The translations under genes were made by a program, and so were the position numbers. The notes under the pieces are model-generated. The model was given only the letters and a program-made list of their open reading frames with translations, did no database searches and had not been told where the DNA came from. Positions 16,174-25,032 of a stretch of 44,310 nucleotides of DNA are shown piece by piece (position 1 is the first letter of the stretch; the number at the start of each line of letters is the position of its first letter). Where the stretch lies: NCBI GenBank assembly GCA_028281385.1, contig JANQJY010000092.1:1-44310 (forward strand), in the 5' to 3' direction. The DNA comes from Rickettsiales bacterium. GTDB lineage: Bacteria; Pseudomonadota; Alphaproteobacteria; Rickettsiales; UBA3002.

Positions 16174-17229
16174 TCAGGTGGCGGCAAGGTGTTTGTGGGG
16201 TGTTATGGCAGTGCTGTAGCGATGGATAAGGACCACTATAATACTCAGGAATAACAATGCACCAAATTGATGCAGAGAAGCCAGAATGATGGGTACTTCA
16301 TATACCAGGGTGAAAATACCCAGCAGAAACTGCAGATGCAGGGTGATCAGCAATGCCAGAATCCAGCCTTTTGTCGGGGTATCGGCCTGTTTCCATAGCA
16401 TCCATGTCACCAGTAACGTAATGATATATAATAATTTAGCGGTTATTCGGTGTTGAAACTGCACCATCGGCACATATTCGACCAGATTACGATGCCACGG
16501 CTCTAGCAGCATCAGGCCGGAAGGAACCCACTCACCGTCCATCAACGGGTAGGTATTATAGACCATGCCGGCATCCAGCCCGGCGACAAAGGCACCGAAG
16601 GTAATTTGAATGAGAGTGATGAGCAACAAGCCGGCGCAGGCCCAGACTGTATGGGATGAGACGGGCCGGGTCATTTTGAGTTCTTTGATTTGGCACAGCG
16701 TCCAGCATAACAGCGCGAATACGGCGAATGCCAGATTGAGATGCACGGCGAGTTTGACCGGATGTACCCTCGGATCATCCACCAGCCCGCTGGCTACCAT
16801 GATCCAGCCGATCACGCCCTGTGCGCCCACCAGGGCAGAGATAAAACACATGCGCCAGAGCAGTGGCCGATTAATGGTTTTGGTGACGGCAAAGAGAAGA
16901 AGCGGAACGACAAAGACCAGCCCGGTGATGCGCCCGAGCAGGCGGTGCAAATATTCCAGCCAGTAGATCTGTTGGAATTCTTCGATGCTCATGCCCTTGT
17001 TGATTTGCTGATATTCCGGGCTGGTGCGGTATTGATTGAGCTCAGCCTCCCAGGCCTGTTCAGACAAGGGGGGCAGGATACCGGTGAGGAGTTTCCATTC
17101 GACAATCGACAGCCCCGATTCGGTCAGCCGTGTGATGCCGCCGACGAATACCATCAGCAGTACCATACCCATACAACCATACAGCCACCATACAACAGCG
17201 TGGGAACGAAGCGACTTGCTCGAAATCAT
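16174..17229 (-). CDS. ctaA: Heme A synthase, COX15/CtaA family
   Basis: A 351-residue, eight-segment membrane protein of the COX15 type. The four histidines that bind the two hemes are visible in context: LEYLHRLLGRITG, KLAVHLNLAFAVF, QFQHRITAKLLY and SLHQFGALL. The N-terminus has FVGGITRLTESGLSIVEWK, a hallmark of the family. It oxidises the C8 methyl of heme O to give heme A for aa3-type cytochrome oxidase. I set the start at ATG 17229, which gives a charged N-terminus before the first membrane helix; the track extension begins in a dispersed repeat. It is head-to-head with the heme-copper-oxidase-like gene. Confidence 0.94.
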   Translation of the reverse strand: MISSKSLRSHAVVWWLYGCMGMVLLMVFVGGITRLTESGLSIVEWKLLTGILPPLSEQAWEAELNQYRTSPEYQQINKGMSIEEFQQIYWLEYLHRLLGRITGLVFVVPLLLFAVTKTINRPLLWRMCFISALVGAQGVIGWIMVASGLVDDPRVHPVKLAVHLNLAFAVFALLCWTLCQIKELKMTRPVSSHTVWACAGLLLITLIQITFGAFVAGLDAGMVYNTYPLMDGEWVPSGLMLLEPWHRNLVEYVPMVQFQHRITAKLLYIITLLVTWMLWKQADTPTKGWILALLITLHLQFLLGIFTLVYEVPIILASLHQFGALLFLSIIVVLIHRYSTAITPHKHLAAT

Positions 17230-17278
17230 GCTCTGTATATGGAACGGTTTTGAAGAGGATGCAACTGTTCCTGATAAA

Positions 17279-17365
17279 GTCATCCCCGCGCCTTGTCTCG
17301 CCAAAGCGACCCGCTGCGCTAGCGCGGCGAGTCACGCCATCTGACGATGGCCTGTCCGGAATGAC
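17279..17365. repeat. Dispersed palindromic repeat (GTCATCCC...GGAATGAC type)
   Basis: The ends GTCATCCC and GGAATGAC form an imperfect inverted repeat. Inside are GCCATC/GATGGC and GCGCTAGCGC palindromes. This is the build of short dispersed repeats common in alphaproteobacterial genomes. It fills most of the divergent gap between heme A synthase and the oxidase-like gene. One ATG (17361) lies inside it and creates a false extension of the oxidase ORF. Confidence 0.7.
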
Positions 17366-17420
17366 GGTGAAGTATAAAAAGACTATTGTGCTTCCCGGAC
17401 AGACCCAGTATGTGAGCGGC

Positions 17421-18782
17421 ATGGAAACGCATGACGCTCCCATCGTAAAGGATGATTTGAAGCAAGCCGTCTGGGTGAAACGCTGGTTGTGGCTGGCGGT
17501 GTGGTCGCTGGCGCTGGCGGGGCTGTTCTCCGTCGTACTAGTTATTGCACGTACACCGGGACTGTCGCAACTGCCTTATTTCAAGGAACTGTTCGGTGTG
17601 TCGCTGGTGATCCATGTCGATCTGTCGGTGCTGGTGTGGTTTTTGTCGCTGGCGGCGACCTTATGGGCGTGGCTCAGGCATAAGGTCGGCCATAGCGCCT
17701 GGCCCTATACTGAACAGGCTGCCTGGGGCACAAGCCTGGCCGGGATGCTGCTGATGGCGGCCGCGGTCTTCCATCCGGACTGGGAGGTGATTAAAAGCAA
17801 TTATGTACCGGTGATTGTCAATCCGCTGTTTTTCTTAGGATTGGGGCTGTTTACTTCCGGTATCATCATCAGTCTGTGGGAGAGTGTACGCGCTTTCTCT
17901 CTCATTCGTCATATTAAAGAAACACACGACAAAACCATCGCCTACGGCGTGGGGATGAGCCTGTGTATCACCATGATTGCGCTGGCGGCGTTTCTGGCGT
18001 CGCATGAGATGATGCCGGAGGAGATGAGTGGCATTTCCTTTTATGAGCATCTGTTCTGGGCAGGTGGGCATGTGTTGCAGTTCACCTATACGCAGGTAAT
18101 GTTGATTGCCTGGCTGGTGCTGGCGGCGATGCTGGGATGCGCGTTGCCGCATGCGGGCGTGCAATTGGCGATACTTTCCATCGGGCCGGTAGTTGTGTTG
18201 AGTTCCTTCCTGCCGTATCTGCTCTATGAGGTGACCGATCATGAGCACCAGCAGTTTTTTACCTGGCAGATGAACATCGCGGGTGGTGTGGCTGGCGGCC
18301 TGTTGGGGCTTTACTTTTTGCCGCAGCTGGAACGCCTTTTCTCCATTAAAAAAGAACAGCGGGCATTGCGTGGCGCGTTGCTAATGTCCTTTCTTCTGTT
18401 TATCGTCGGCGGTGCGTTCAGCGTGGCGATTGACGGGCCGAATGTCCGCATTCCGGCGCATTATCACGGCTCGATCGTGGCGGTAACACTGGCGCTGCTG
18501 GGGCTGGCCTATGCTCTGTTACCGGCGCTTGGTGCACCGGCCGTGGCGAACTGGCGCATGGCGCGCATTCAGCCCTATTGCTACGGCATTGGCCAGTTGC
18601 TGCATATTTCCGGTCTGGCGATTTCCGGTGGCTATGGGGTAATGCGCAAGACGCCGGGTGAGGTCGATGAAGCGGCGCGTGTGGCGATGGGCGTGATGGG
18701 ACTGGGTGGCCTGCTGGCGATCATTGGTGGCTTGCTGTTTGTGGTGGTTATGGTAAAAGCACTGGCAATAAAAAATGAATAA
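17421..18782 (+). CDS. Heme-copper oxidase superfamily subunit-I-like membrane protein
   Basis: A 453-residue protein with about 12 hydrophobic segments. Histidines fall where heme-copper oxidase ligands are expected: H65 in VIHVDLSVLVWF (helix 2), H217 in GGHVLQFTYTQ (helix 6), H274/H276 in TDHEHQQF (near helix 7) and H347/H349 in the HYHGSIVAV motif (helix 10). The helix-7 pair is HxH instead of the usual HH, so the copper site may be altered. The length and motifs lean toward the cbb3/nitric-oxide-reductase branch, but no partner subunit gene adjoins. Substrate unknown. I start at ATG 17421, since the 57 extra track residues come largely from a dispersed repeat. Confidence 0.75.
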   Translation: METHDAPIVKDDLKQAVWVKRWLWLAVWSLALAGLFSVVLVIARTPGLSQLPYFKELFGVSLVIHVDLSVLVWFLSLAATLWAWLRHKVGHSAWPYTEQAAWGTSLAGMLLMAAAVFHPDWEVIKSNYVPVIVNPLFFLGLGLFTSGIIISLWESVRAFSLIRHIKETHDKTIAYGVGMSLCITMIALAAFLASHEMMPEEMSGISFYEHLFWAGGHVLQFTYTQVMLIAWLVLAAMLGCALPHAGVQLAILSIGPVVVLSSFLPYLLYEVTDHEHQQFFTWQMNIAGGVAGGLLGLYFLPQLERLFSIKKEQRALRGALLMSFLLFIVGGAFSVAIDGPNVRIPAHYHGSIVAVTLALLGLAYALLPALGAPAVANWRMARIQPYCYGIGQLLHISGLAISGGYGVMRKTPGEVDEAARVAMGVMGLGGLLAIIGGLLFVVVMVKALAIKNE

Positions 18783-18858
18783 TGCAGGATTTCCGCAGTT
18801 GATCCGTATCAGAAACTGTGGAATAGTCTGCGCAATTTTGAACAAAGGAGATAAACTG

Positions 18859-19368
18859 ATGAAATCATCCCTTCTAAAATCTTCAGCCATGATTATCGGT
18901 GCCACCTTTCTGCTGAGCGCCTGTCAGCAGCAGGGCCCTTACGGACAGCATGGCGGTCCGGCCATTGACAAGAAAACAGTCGGTACGGTTGCCGGTGCGG
19001 CGCTGGGCGCCTGGGCCGGGCATAATATCGGCAGCGGCAGCGGCCAGGTGGTCGCCACCGCCGCAGGAACTTTGCTGGGCGCGGCGCTGGGAAGCGAGGT
19101 GGGTGCCTCGCTCGATCGTGCCGATATGAATTATTATCATCAGACCTCACAACGCGCGCTGGAAACGGCACAGCCGGGCGAGTCGCTGCCGTGGAAAAAC
19201 CCGAAGAGCGGTAACTCTGGCACGGTCACGCCGTCTAACTATTATCAGACAGCTGCCGGTAGCTATTGTCGTGAATATACCCAGACGATCAATGTTGGCG
19301 GACGGACCGAGCGGGGCTATGGTACAGCCTGCCGTCAGTCCGATGGATCGTGGAAGATTGTTGAATAA
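18859..19368 (+). CDS. 17 kDa surface antigen-like lipoprotein (glycine zipper)
   Basis: A 169-residue lipoprotein related to the Rickettsia 17 kDa common antigen. Residues 1-21 are a signal ending in the lipobox LLSAC, with lipidation expected at the cysteine. A glycine-zipper segment follows (TVGTVAGAALGAWAGHNIG and TLLGAALGSEVGASLD, about 41-85), then a C-terminal domain with SYCREYTQTINVGG and YGTACRQSDGSWKIVE that is typical of the family, with two cysteines. It is probably an outer-membrane or periplasmic lipoprotein with a structural role. AAAGGAGA lies 8-10 bases before ATG 18859; the track start is 84 bases too early. fabI follows 18 bases downstream. Confidence 0.9.
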   Translation: MKSSLLKSSAMIIGATFLLSACQQQGPYGQHGGPAIDKKTVGTVAGAALGAWAGHNIGSGSGQVVATAAGTLLGAALGSEVGASLDRADMNYYHQTSQRALETAQPGESLPWKNPKSGNSGTVTPSNYYQTAAGSYCREYTQTINVGGRTERGYGTACRQSDGSWKIVE

Positions 19369-19386
19369 TCCATTGAACGAACGTTT

Positions 19387-20205
19387 ATGAGTGTAATCCC
19401 TGCAGGTGAGTTGATGAAAGGTAAGCGCGGCCTCATTATGGGGGTGGCGAATGACAAGTCGATTGCCTGGGGGATTACGCAATATGTCGCGGCGCAGGGT
19501 GCCGAACTGGCCTTTACCTATCAGGGCGAATCGCTGGAAAAACGTGTCAGACCACTGGCCGAATCGGTCGGCGGAACGATCGTGCTGCCCTGCGATGTCA
19601 CCGATGAAGCGAGTATCGATGCGGTGTTTGCCGAGCTGGAAAAGCAGTGGGGCGGACTCGATTTTGTCGTCCATGCCATCGCCTTTTCCGATAAGGAAGA
19701 GCTGAAAGGCAAGTATGTCGATACCTCGGCGGAGAATTTCGCGATGACGATGAATATCTCGGTCTATTCCTTTACAGCCGTGGCGCAGCGCGCTTATCCG
19801 CTCATGAAAGATGGCGGCAGTCTGCTCACACTGACCTATTACGGTGCTGAGAAAGTCACCCCGCATTATAATGTCATGGGCGTGGCCAAGGCGGCGCTGG
19901 AATGCAGCGTGAAATATCTCGCGGTCGATCTGGGTGAGCATAATGTTCGCGTCAATGCAATTTCGGCCGGGCCGATTAAAACGCTGGCTGCCATGGGGAT
20001 TGGTGATTTCCGTTATATCCTCAAATGGAATGAGCTGAATGCACCGCTCAAGCGCAACACCACGATTGCAGATGTCGGCGGGGCCGGGCTGTATCTGTTG
20101 TCCGATCTGGGGCAGGGCACGACCGGCGAAGTGCTGCATTGCGATTCGGGCTATCATGCGGTGGGTATGAAAGCCATCGATGCGCCGGATATTGCGCTGG
20201 TGTAG
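19387..20205 (+). CDS. fabI: Enoyl-[acyl-carrier-protein] reductase (NADH)
   Basis: A 272-residue short-chain dehydrogenase-fold enzyme of the FabI type. It has the cofactor segment GLIMGVANDKSIAWGI (about 14-29) and the catalytic Tyr-x6-Lys in YNVMGVAK after LTYYGAEKV, followed by AISAGPIKTLAAMGI. It catalyses the last reduction in each round of fatty acid elongation in the cytoplasm and is the usual target of triclosan and isoniazid-type inhibitors. The ATG at 19387 gives the short N-terminal extension common in alphaproteobacteria; ATG 19414 is an alternative. The preceding gap of 18 bases suggests readthrough from the antigen gene. Confidence 0.96.
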   Translation: MSVIPAGELMKGKRGLIMGVANDKSIAWGITQYVAAQGAELAFTYQGESLEKRVRPLAESVGGTIVLPCDVTDEASIDAVFAELEKQWGGLDFVVHAIAFSDKEELKGKYVDTSAENFAMTMNISVYSFTAVAQRAYPLMKDGGSLLTLTYYGAEKVTPHYNVMGVAKAALECSVKYLAVDLGEHNVRVNAISAGPIKTLAAMGIGDFRYILKWNELNAPLKRNTTIADVGGAGLYLLSDLGQGTTGEVLHCDSGYHAVGMKAIDAPDIALV

Positions 20206-20247
20206 TTATCAGTTGTCAGTAGCTAGTAGCCAGTTATACTGCCGCGC

Positions 20248-21330
20248 ATGACCAACCGCTTCGGAACAGTTTTTTCTTTTACCACATGGGGCGAATCGCA
20301 CGGGCAGGCAATTGGCTGTGTGGTTGACGGCGTGCCGTCGCGCATTCCGTTGAGCGAATCCGATATTCAGCCTTATCTGGATGCGCGCCGTCCGGCGCAA
20401 AGCAAATTTACCACGCAGCGCAAGGAATCGGATAAGGTAGAGATTTTGTCGGGAACATTTGAGGGGCAGACTACGGGACATCCGATTTCGCTCGTTATTC
20501 ATAATGAAGATCAGCGTTCGAAAGATTACAGCGAGATCAAAGACAAGTTTCGTCCCGGCCATGCCGATTATACCTATCATCACAAATACGGCATTCGCGA
20601 TTATCGCGGCGGCGGGCGCTCTTCGGCACGGGAAACCGCAATGCGCGTGGCAGCTGGTGCGATTGCACGTAAGATTCTGGGTGAGGGCATCACCATCCGC
20701 GGTGCGCTGGTGCAGATGGGTGAGCATAAAATCAATCGTAAGCACTGGGACTGGGATGAGATGGCAAATAATCCCTTCTGGTGTCCGGATAAGGAAGCAG
20801 CAGCACTATGGGCTGATTATCTCGACAATATTCGCAAGGAGGGATCGTCGATCGGAGCCGTCATTGAAGTGGTGGCCGAAGGTGTGCCGGCAGGGCTGGG
20901 AGAGCCGGTGTATGGCAAACTCGATGCCGATTTGGCGCGTGCGATGATGAGCATCAATGCCGTCAAAGGTGTAGAGATTGGCGAAGGTTTTGCCGCAGCC
21001 GCACGGCGCGGCGAGGTGGATGCGGATGAGATGCGTATGGAAGATGGGCAGGTTCAGTTCAGTAATAACAGTGCCGGGGGCGTGCTGGGCGGCATTTCTT
21101 CGGGTCAGCCGGTGGTGTGCCGGTTTGTGGTCAAGCCGACCAGTTCGATTTTAACGGAAGTAAACACGATAGATGTAGACGGCAATAATACGACGATTCA
21201 AACCAAGGGGCGTCATGACCCCTGCGTGGGGATTCGTGCAGTACCGGTGGGTGAGGCAATGATGGCCTGCGTGCTTGCCGATCACTTGTTGCGTGCTAGG
21301 GCATATGGGTATGACGATAGCGGCGATTGA
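20248..21330 (+). CDS. aroC: Chorismate synthase
   Basis: A 360-residue AroC of normal length. Signature segments are [20 protein letters not shown] near the N-terminus, [18 protein letters not shown] in the middle and a late [18 protein letters not shown]. It converts 5-enolpyruvylshikimate-3-phosphate to chorismate with reduced FMN, the last step of the shikimate pathway. It lies 42 bases after fabI on the same strand. Its last 35 bases overlap the convergent ankyrin gene, and the C-terminus ends shortly after the [10 protein letters not shown] segment. Confidence 0.96.
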   Translation: MTNRFGTVFSFTTWGESHGQAIGCVVDGVPSRIPLSESDIQPYLDARRPAQSKFTTQRKESDKVEILSGTFEGQTTGHPISLVIHNEDQRSKDYSEIKDKFRPGHADYTYHHKYGIRDYRGGGRSSARETAMRVAAGAIARKILGEGITIRGALVQMGEHKINRKHWDWDEMANNPFWCPDKEAAALWADYLDNIRKEGSSIGAVIEVVAEGVPAGLGEPVYGKLDADLARAMMSINAVKGVEIGEGFAAAARRGEVDADEMRMEDGQVQFSNNSAGGVLGGISSGQPVVCRFVVKPTSSILTEVNTIDVDGNNTTIQTKGRHDPCVGIRAVPVGEAMMACVLADHLLRARAYGYDDSGD

Positions 21331-22243
21331 ATTTTAACTTTTCCTGCTGTTCTTCGGTCAGCCTGGCGACGCGTTTGTCTAACAGGTCTTTGTCAAAATA
21401 TTCTTCTTCCCATGGCATGGCGATGCGTTCACAACGCTCTTCCATATCACCGGGTTTGCCGACGCCCTTATGGCGGCGCCAGCGGTTAGAAATCAGGTTT
21501 TCGAGTTCCAGTGTCATGGGCTCGCGCGCGTCGAAAAACACCTTGTTCACTTCTTTCTGCTCCAGCCGGAAAATGGCCATAAGCTGCGCGATCGATTCAC
21601 TGGCCTTGTCGCGGTGATATTGCTTGGTTTCGTCCTGTTCATCGAACGGAATCGGATCCTGCCCGCTGGAATAATAATAATTGTAATAGGCCAGTGCGCA
21701 GCTGTGATAGGCAAGGTCATAGGTCAGCTTGTCCAGATTCTTCTGGCTGCGGGCCATGGCAAGCCGACGGATATCCTTGCTGATTTTTTCTTCAATCATA
21801 CGGGTAATATTGCCGTTATCGGCCTGGCGAGCAAAATCGACGACCTTCATGCCATACATGTCGGAGACGCGGTAATCCGCCTCCAGATCGAGAAAATATT
21901 GGACCAATGCCTCATTGCCGCTCTGGACGGCGAAGATGATCGGATAGTTTTTCTGTGGTCCGCCGTAATTGACATCGGCACCCAGTTCGATCAGGGTTCT
22001 GACGACGGCAAAGCCGTCGGCGTCGTTGCGCGAAGCGGCGATGCTCAACAGCGGCCAGCCCATCGGGTCCACCGCATTGGGGTTGCCCAGACGCTTGACC
22101 AGCGCTTTGACATCCCTGGGCTTGCCGAGGTTTACGCGGTAGATGACTTCTTCGAGCAGTGGGTCGACTTGCTGGACTTGCGCAAAGCCGGGGGGAGGCA
22201 GCACGATACATAGTACTAAAAGGACTGTAAGAATAAATCGCAT
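21296..22243 (-). CDS. Secreted ankyrin-repeat protein
   Basis: A 315-residue protein with a signal peptide (residues about 1-21, ending PGFAQ). Residues about 40-160 hold three to four ankyrin-like units: [20 protein letters not shown], a [12 protein letters not shown] consensus segment, [20 protein letters not shown] and [15 protein letters not shown]. The C-terminal half is charged and has no named domain; it contains an [13 protein letters not shown] stretch. The signal suggests a periplasmic location. Its 3' end overlaps aroC by 35 bases on the opposite strand. Confidence 0.8.
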   Translation of the reverse strand: MRFILTVLLVLCIVLPPPGFAQVQQVDPLLEEVIYRVNLGKPRDVKALVKRLGNPNAVDPMGWPLLSIAASRNDADGFAVVRTLIELGADVNYGGPQKNYPIIFAVQSGNEALVQYFLDLEADYRVSDMYGMKVVDFARQADNGNITRMIEEKISKDIRRLAMARSQKNLDKLTYDLAYHSCALAYYNYYYSSGQDPIPFDEQDETKQYHRDKASESIAQLMAIFRLEQKEVNKVFFDAREPMTLELENLISNRWRRHKGVGKPGDMEERCERIAMPWEEEYFDKDLLDKRVARLTEEQQEKLKFNRRYRHTHMP

Positions 22244-22283
22244 GTTTTTATAACAATACCACAGTTTAGCCTATCCCCCAACT

Positions 22284-22311
22284 CTTGACATTTCGTTAAT
22301 CCGCCCCATAT
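22284..22311 (+). promoter_or_regulatory. Sigma-32 (RpoH)-type promoter of htpG
   Basis: CTTGAC (22284-22289) and CCCCATAT (22304-22311) are separated by 14 bases. This is very close to the heat-shock consensus CTTGAAA...CCCCATNT and lies 42 bases before the htpG ATG. It fits the known RpoH dependence of htpG. Confidence 0.8.
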
Positions 22312-22352
22312 CGGTCTGTATAACAATGAAAATCAAATAGAATGAGGGTGTT

Positions 22353-24272
22353 ATGTCATCATCGGCAGCCAGGAAAAAAGTGAAGGAGAATACAGAAAAA
22401 CCGGTATCGGATGCGATCCCCTTTGCAGCGGAGACCAGTAAGGTCCTGCATCTGATGATTCATTCACTTTATACCAATAAGGATATTTTTCTGCGCGAGC
22501 TGGTTTCCAATGCGTCGGATGCTTGCGACAAGCTGCGCTATGAAGCGGCGCAAGATGATGCGTTGATGGCGGGTGATGGTGAGTTTTCAATCAGAATAGC
22601 TGTTGATGAACAGGCAAAGACGATCAGCGTGAGCGATAACGGCATCGGCATGAACCGCGATGATCTGATCGCCCATCTCGGCACGATCGCCAAATCCGGC
22701 ACGCAGGAATTCTTTGCGCAACTGACCGGTGATGCCAAAAAGGATACAAATCTGATCGGTCAGTTCGGCGTCGGGTTTTACTCGTCTTTCATCGTGGCGG
22801 AAAAGGTCGATGTTTACAGCCGTAAGGCGGGAGAAGAGCAAGGTTGGAAATGGTCGTCCGACGGTGAGGGCAGCTTTACGGTGGAAGAAGCTGACGAGCA
22901 GCCACGCGGCACGCAGATCGTGCTGTATATTCGTGAGGAGGCGAAAGACTATCTTGATAGCTGGAAACTACGCCATATCATCCAGACCTATTCGGATCAT
23001 ATTGCCTTCCCGATTTCGATCGCCGGCGAGGACGGCAAAGAAGAAGTGGTCAATGACGGATCCGCCATCTGGACACGGCCGCAGGCCGACATCACCGACG
23101 AGCAATATAGAGAGTTCTATCATCATGTGTCGCATTCGCCGGATGAGCCGTGGCTGCGGCTGCATAACAAGGCGGAAGGAGTGATCGAATATACCAGCCT
23201 GCTGTTTATTCCCTCGATCAAACCGTTTGACCTGTTCCATCCCGAGCGTCGTTCCCGAGTGAAGCTGTATGTGAAACGTGTATTCATTACTGATGAAGGG
23301 ATTGAGCTGATTCCGCCTTATCTGCGGTTTCTGCGCGGGGTGATCGATTCGCAGGACCTGCCGCTCAATATCAGCCGCGAGACGCTGCAGCATAATGCGG
23401 TGCTGCATAAAATCCGTGATGCCGTGACAAAAAAAGTGCTGTCGGAACTTGCCAAACGCGCCAAAAAGGATGAAACGGATTATGCGTCCTTCTGGCAGAA
23501 TTTCGGAGCGGTACTGAAAGAAGGCTTATGCGAAGCCACCGCGCCGCGTGAGAAGATTCTTGAGGCCTGCCGTTTTGCTTCCACGCATGAGAGCGGGGCG
23601 CTGACCAGCCTTGACGCCTATAAACAGCGCATGAAAGAAGATCAGGAAGCGATCTATTATATTGTCGGTGATGATGTCGAGTCGCTGCAGCACAGTCCGC
23701 AGATCGAAGGCTTCAGGAAATACGGTATCGAGGTATTGCTGTTGACTGATCATGTCGATGATTTCTGGACGGGCGTGACTGGTGACTATAAGGACACGCC
23801 GCTGCGTTCGGTCGTCAAGGCGGGAGACGATTTGGAAAGGTTTCATGATAAAGACGAGGCGGATACCGAGGATACAAAAGAGACGCAGGAAGACAAGGAA
23901 GAGATCGCCGGATTGATGGCGACACTAAAGGAGATTTATGGTGATCAGGTCAGAGATGTGCGGATCACGCACAAGCTGGCGGAAAGCCCGGTTTGCCTAG
24001 CAGTGGGGGAGGGTGATATGGATATGCGCATGGAGCGTTTCCTGCTCGAGCATAAGCAATTGCCGCAGGGCATGGCGAAAATTCTGGAGATCAACCCGGA
24101 TCACACTGTCATCAAGGCGTTGGCAGCAAAAGCAAATGATAAGGTGGCAATTGAAGATCATGCAATGCTGCTGCTCGATCAAGCGCGCCTTCAGGAAGGT
24201 GAGCCGGTATCCGACATTGCAGCTTACGGCAGACGCATGACGCAGTTGTTGGAAAAAGCGATTACGCAATAA
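22353..24272 (+). CDS. htpG: Molecular chaperone HtpG (Hsp90)
   Basis: A 639-residue bacterial Hsp90 (E. coli about 624). The N-terminal GHKL ATPase shows NKDIFLRELVSNASDACDK, SDNGIGMN, LGTIAKSGT and GQFGVGFYSSF. The middle domain carries RGVIDSQDLPLNISRETLQ, with the conserved catalytic-loop arginine, and the C-terminal dimerisation region ends near residue 639. It is a cytosolic ATP-dependent chaperone for client maturation under stress. A sigma-32-like promoter lies upstream. The 3' end overlaps the convergent DUF465 gene by 11 bases. The N-terminal 20 residues are basic and slightly longer than usual. Confidence 0.97.
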   Translation: MSSSAARKKVKENTEKPVSDAIPFAAETSKVLHLMIHSLYTNKDIFLRELVSNASDACDKLRYEAAQDDALMAGDGEFSIRIAVDEQAKTISVSDNGIGMNRDDLIAHLGTIAKSGTQEFFAQLTGDAKKDTNLIGQFGVGFYSSFIVAEKVDVYSRKAGEEQGWKWSSDGEGSFTVEEADEQPRGTQIVLYIREEAKDYLDSWKLRHIIQTYSDHIAFPISIAGEDGKEEVVNDGSAIWTRPQADITDEQYREFYHHVSHSPDEPWLRLHNKAEGVIEYTSLLFIPSIKPFDLFHPERRSRVKLYVKRVFITDEGIELIPPYLRFLRGVIDSQDLPLNISRETLQHNAVLHKIRDAVTKKVLSELAKRAKKDETDYASFWQNFGAVLKEGLCEATAPREKILEACRFASTHESGALTSLDAYKQRMKEDQEAIYYIVGDDVESLQHSPQIEGFRKYGIEVLLLTDHVDDFWTGVTGDYKDTPLRSVVKAGDDLERFHDKDEADTEDTKETQEDKEEIAGLMATLKEIYGDQVRDVRITHKLAESPVCLAVGEGDMDMRMERFLLEHKQLPQGMAKILEINPDHTVIKALAAKANDKVAIEDHAMLLLDQARLQEGEPVSDIAAYGRRMTQLLEKAITQ

Positions 24273-24462
24273 TATCCGGGTAAATTTGCTCTTCGATGCG
24301 GATCATCGCATCGCGGACCGCCAGTTTTTCACGCTTTAAGCGCATAACCTGCAACTGGTCCTGATAGGCATTGTCTGCTAAAGTGTTAATTTTCTCGTCG
24401 AGTAGTCGATGTTGTTCGCGTAATTCATCCAGCTCTTTTTCGAGCATTAATTCTTCATCCAT
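24262..24462 (-). CDS. DUF465 (YdcH-like) small coiled-coil protein 1
   Basis: A 66-residue protein made almost wholly of charged heptads (ELDELREQHRLLDEKINTLA, then LQVMRLKREKLAVRDAM). This matches the DUF465/YdcH pattern of a short helical hairpin with a central LKREKLxxRD-type motif. The family function is unknown. The gene is divergent from a second DUF465 gene 303 bases away and converges with htpG, overlapping it by 11 bases. Confidence 0.8.
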   Translation of the reverse strand: MDEELMLEKELDELREQHRLLDEKINTLADNAYQDQLQVMRLKREKLAVRDAMIRIEEQIYPDIIA

Positions 24463-24565
24463 ATGCCTGCCGTCTCCATTATTTTTTTTATTCAGCCAGT
24501 CAAGGTGACACTATAACAAAAAACTCTGCCTAAGCCAACAGGCTTTTATCACGCATCTTCACAAG

Positions 24566-24574
24566 TTATCCACA
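24566..24574 (+). promoter_or_regulatory. Single perfect DnaA box
   Basis: TTATCCACA, an exact match, lies in the gap between the divergent DUF465 genes. A degenerate second site (TTTCCCACA) follows about 15 bases on. It resembles the intergenic boxes at 1889-1919 and 41249-41290. Confidence 0.4.
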
Positions 24575-24659
24575 GATAGGTATTAAATTTCCCACAAGGG
24601 AATCCCGCAGGTCAAGAAAAATATCCGACATCTGAACTAATTCTTGACTTCTTTTACAC

Positions 24660-24689
24660 TTGAAATAGAAAGACCAGTTTTGCTATAAT
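24660..24689 (+). promoter_or_regulatory. Extended -10 promoter of DUF465 gene 2
   Basis: TTGAAA (24660-24665) and a perfect TATAAT (24684-24689), preceded by TGC to make an extended -10, are spaced 18 bases apart. The leader to the ATG would be about 70 bases. Confidence 0.7.
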
Positions 24690-24765
24690 CACTCCACTGT
24701 GTTAGTGCAGAAAACAACACTTATATAAACGACGTTAACAACCTATCAATAAGAAGGAATTCACT

Positions 24766-24966
24766 ATGTCGCTGGCAGCACATCTCGATGTATTAGAAAA
24801 CAGACATGTCAAACTTCAACAATTGCTGGATGAAGAGTCCAACCGGCCCCTGCCGGACTTTACCGTGATTCAGAGTCTGAAAAAGCAGAAGCTTCTTATT
24901 AAAGAAGAGATGGAACGTCTGGAAAACCCGGCGGTGCGCGCTCAACATTCCAATGATGCGGCTTAG
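24766..24966 (+). CDS. DUF465 (YdcH-like) small coiled-coil protein 2
   Basis: A 66-residue protein with the DUF465 pattern: LDVLENRHVKLQQLLDEES, then a proline-containing turn and IQSLKKQKLLIKEEMERLE, the best-conserved part of the family. It is a paralogue of the divergent gene 303 bases to the left; the two share layout but little identity. AGAAGGAA lies just upstream of the ATG. A good extended -10 promoter and a terminator after a chain of hairpins make it a self-contained, probably well-expressed unit. Function unknown. Confidence 0.85.
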   Translation: MSLAAHLDVLENRHVKLQQLLDEESNRPLPDFTVIQSLKKQKLLIKEEMERLENPAVRAQHSNDAA

Positions 24967-24985
24967 CGCTGCTTAACCTTATGTA

Positions 24986-25025
24986 AGCCGTCATGACGGC
25001 TGAATCAGGGGTAATACCTTACCCC
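24986..25025. repeat. Palindrome and hairpin downstream of DUF465 gene 2
   Basis: AGCCGTCATGACGGCT (24986-25001) is a perfect 16-base palindrome. Six bases on, GGGGTAA/TTACCCC (25008-25025) forms a 7-bp stem with a four-base loop. Neither has a T-tract. The true terminator follows at 25033, so the transcript would end in three stacked hairpins. Confidence 0.6.
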
Positions 25026-25032
25026 ATAACAG

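Larger units (their letters stand above)
24463..24765. other. 303-base divergent intergenic region between two DUF465 genes
   Basis: It holds no gene that I can support. It contains one perfect DnaA box (24566-24574), a small TTCCC/GGGAA inverted repeat near 24590, and an extended -10 promoter for the right-hand gene (24660-24689). The rest is AT-rich. The left-hand gene should have its promoter in the first third, but I see no clear one. Confidence 0.6.

Noticed and set aside
20206-20247. Short AGTTATCAGTTGTCAGTAG-like tandem sequence before aroC
   Set aside because: Too short and imperfect to call a repeat or a regulatory site.
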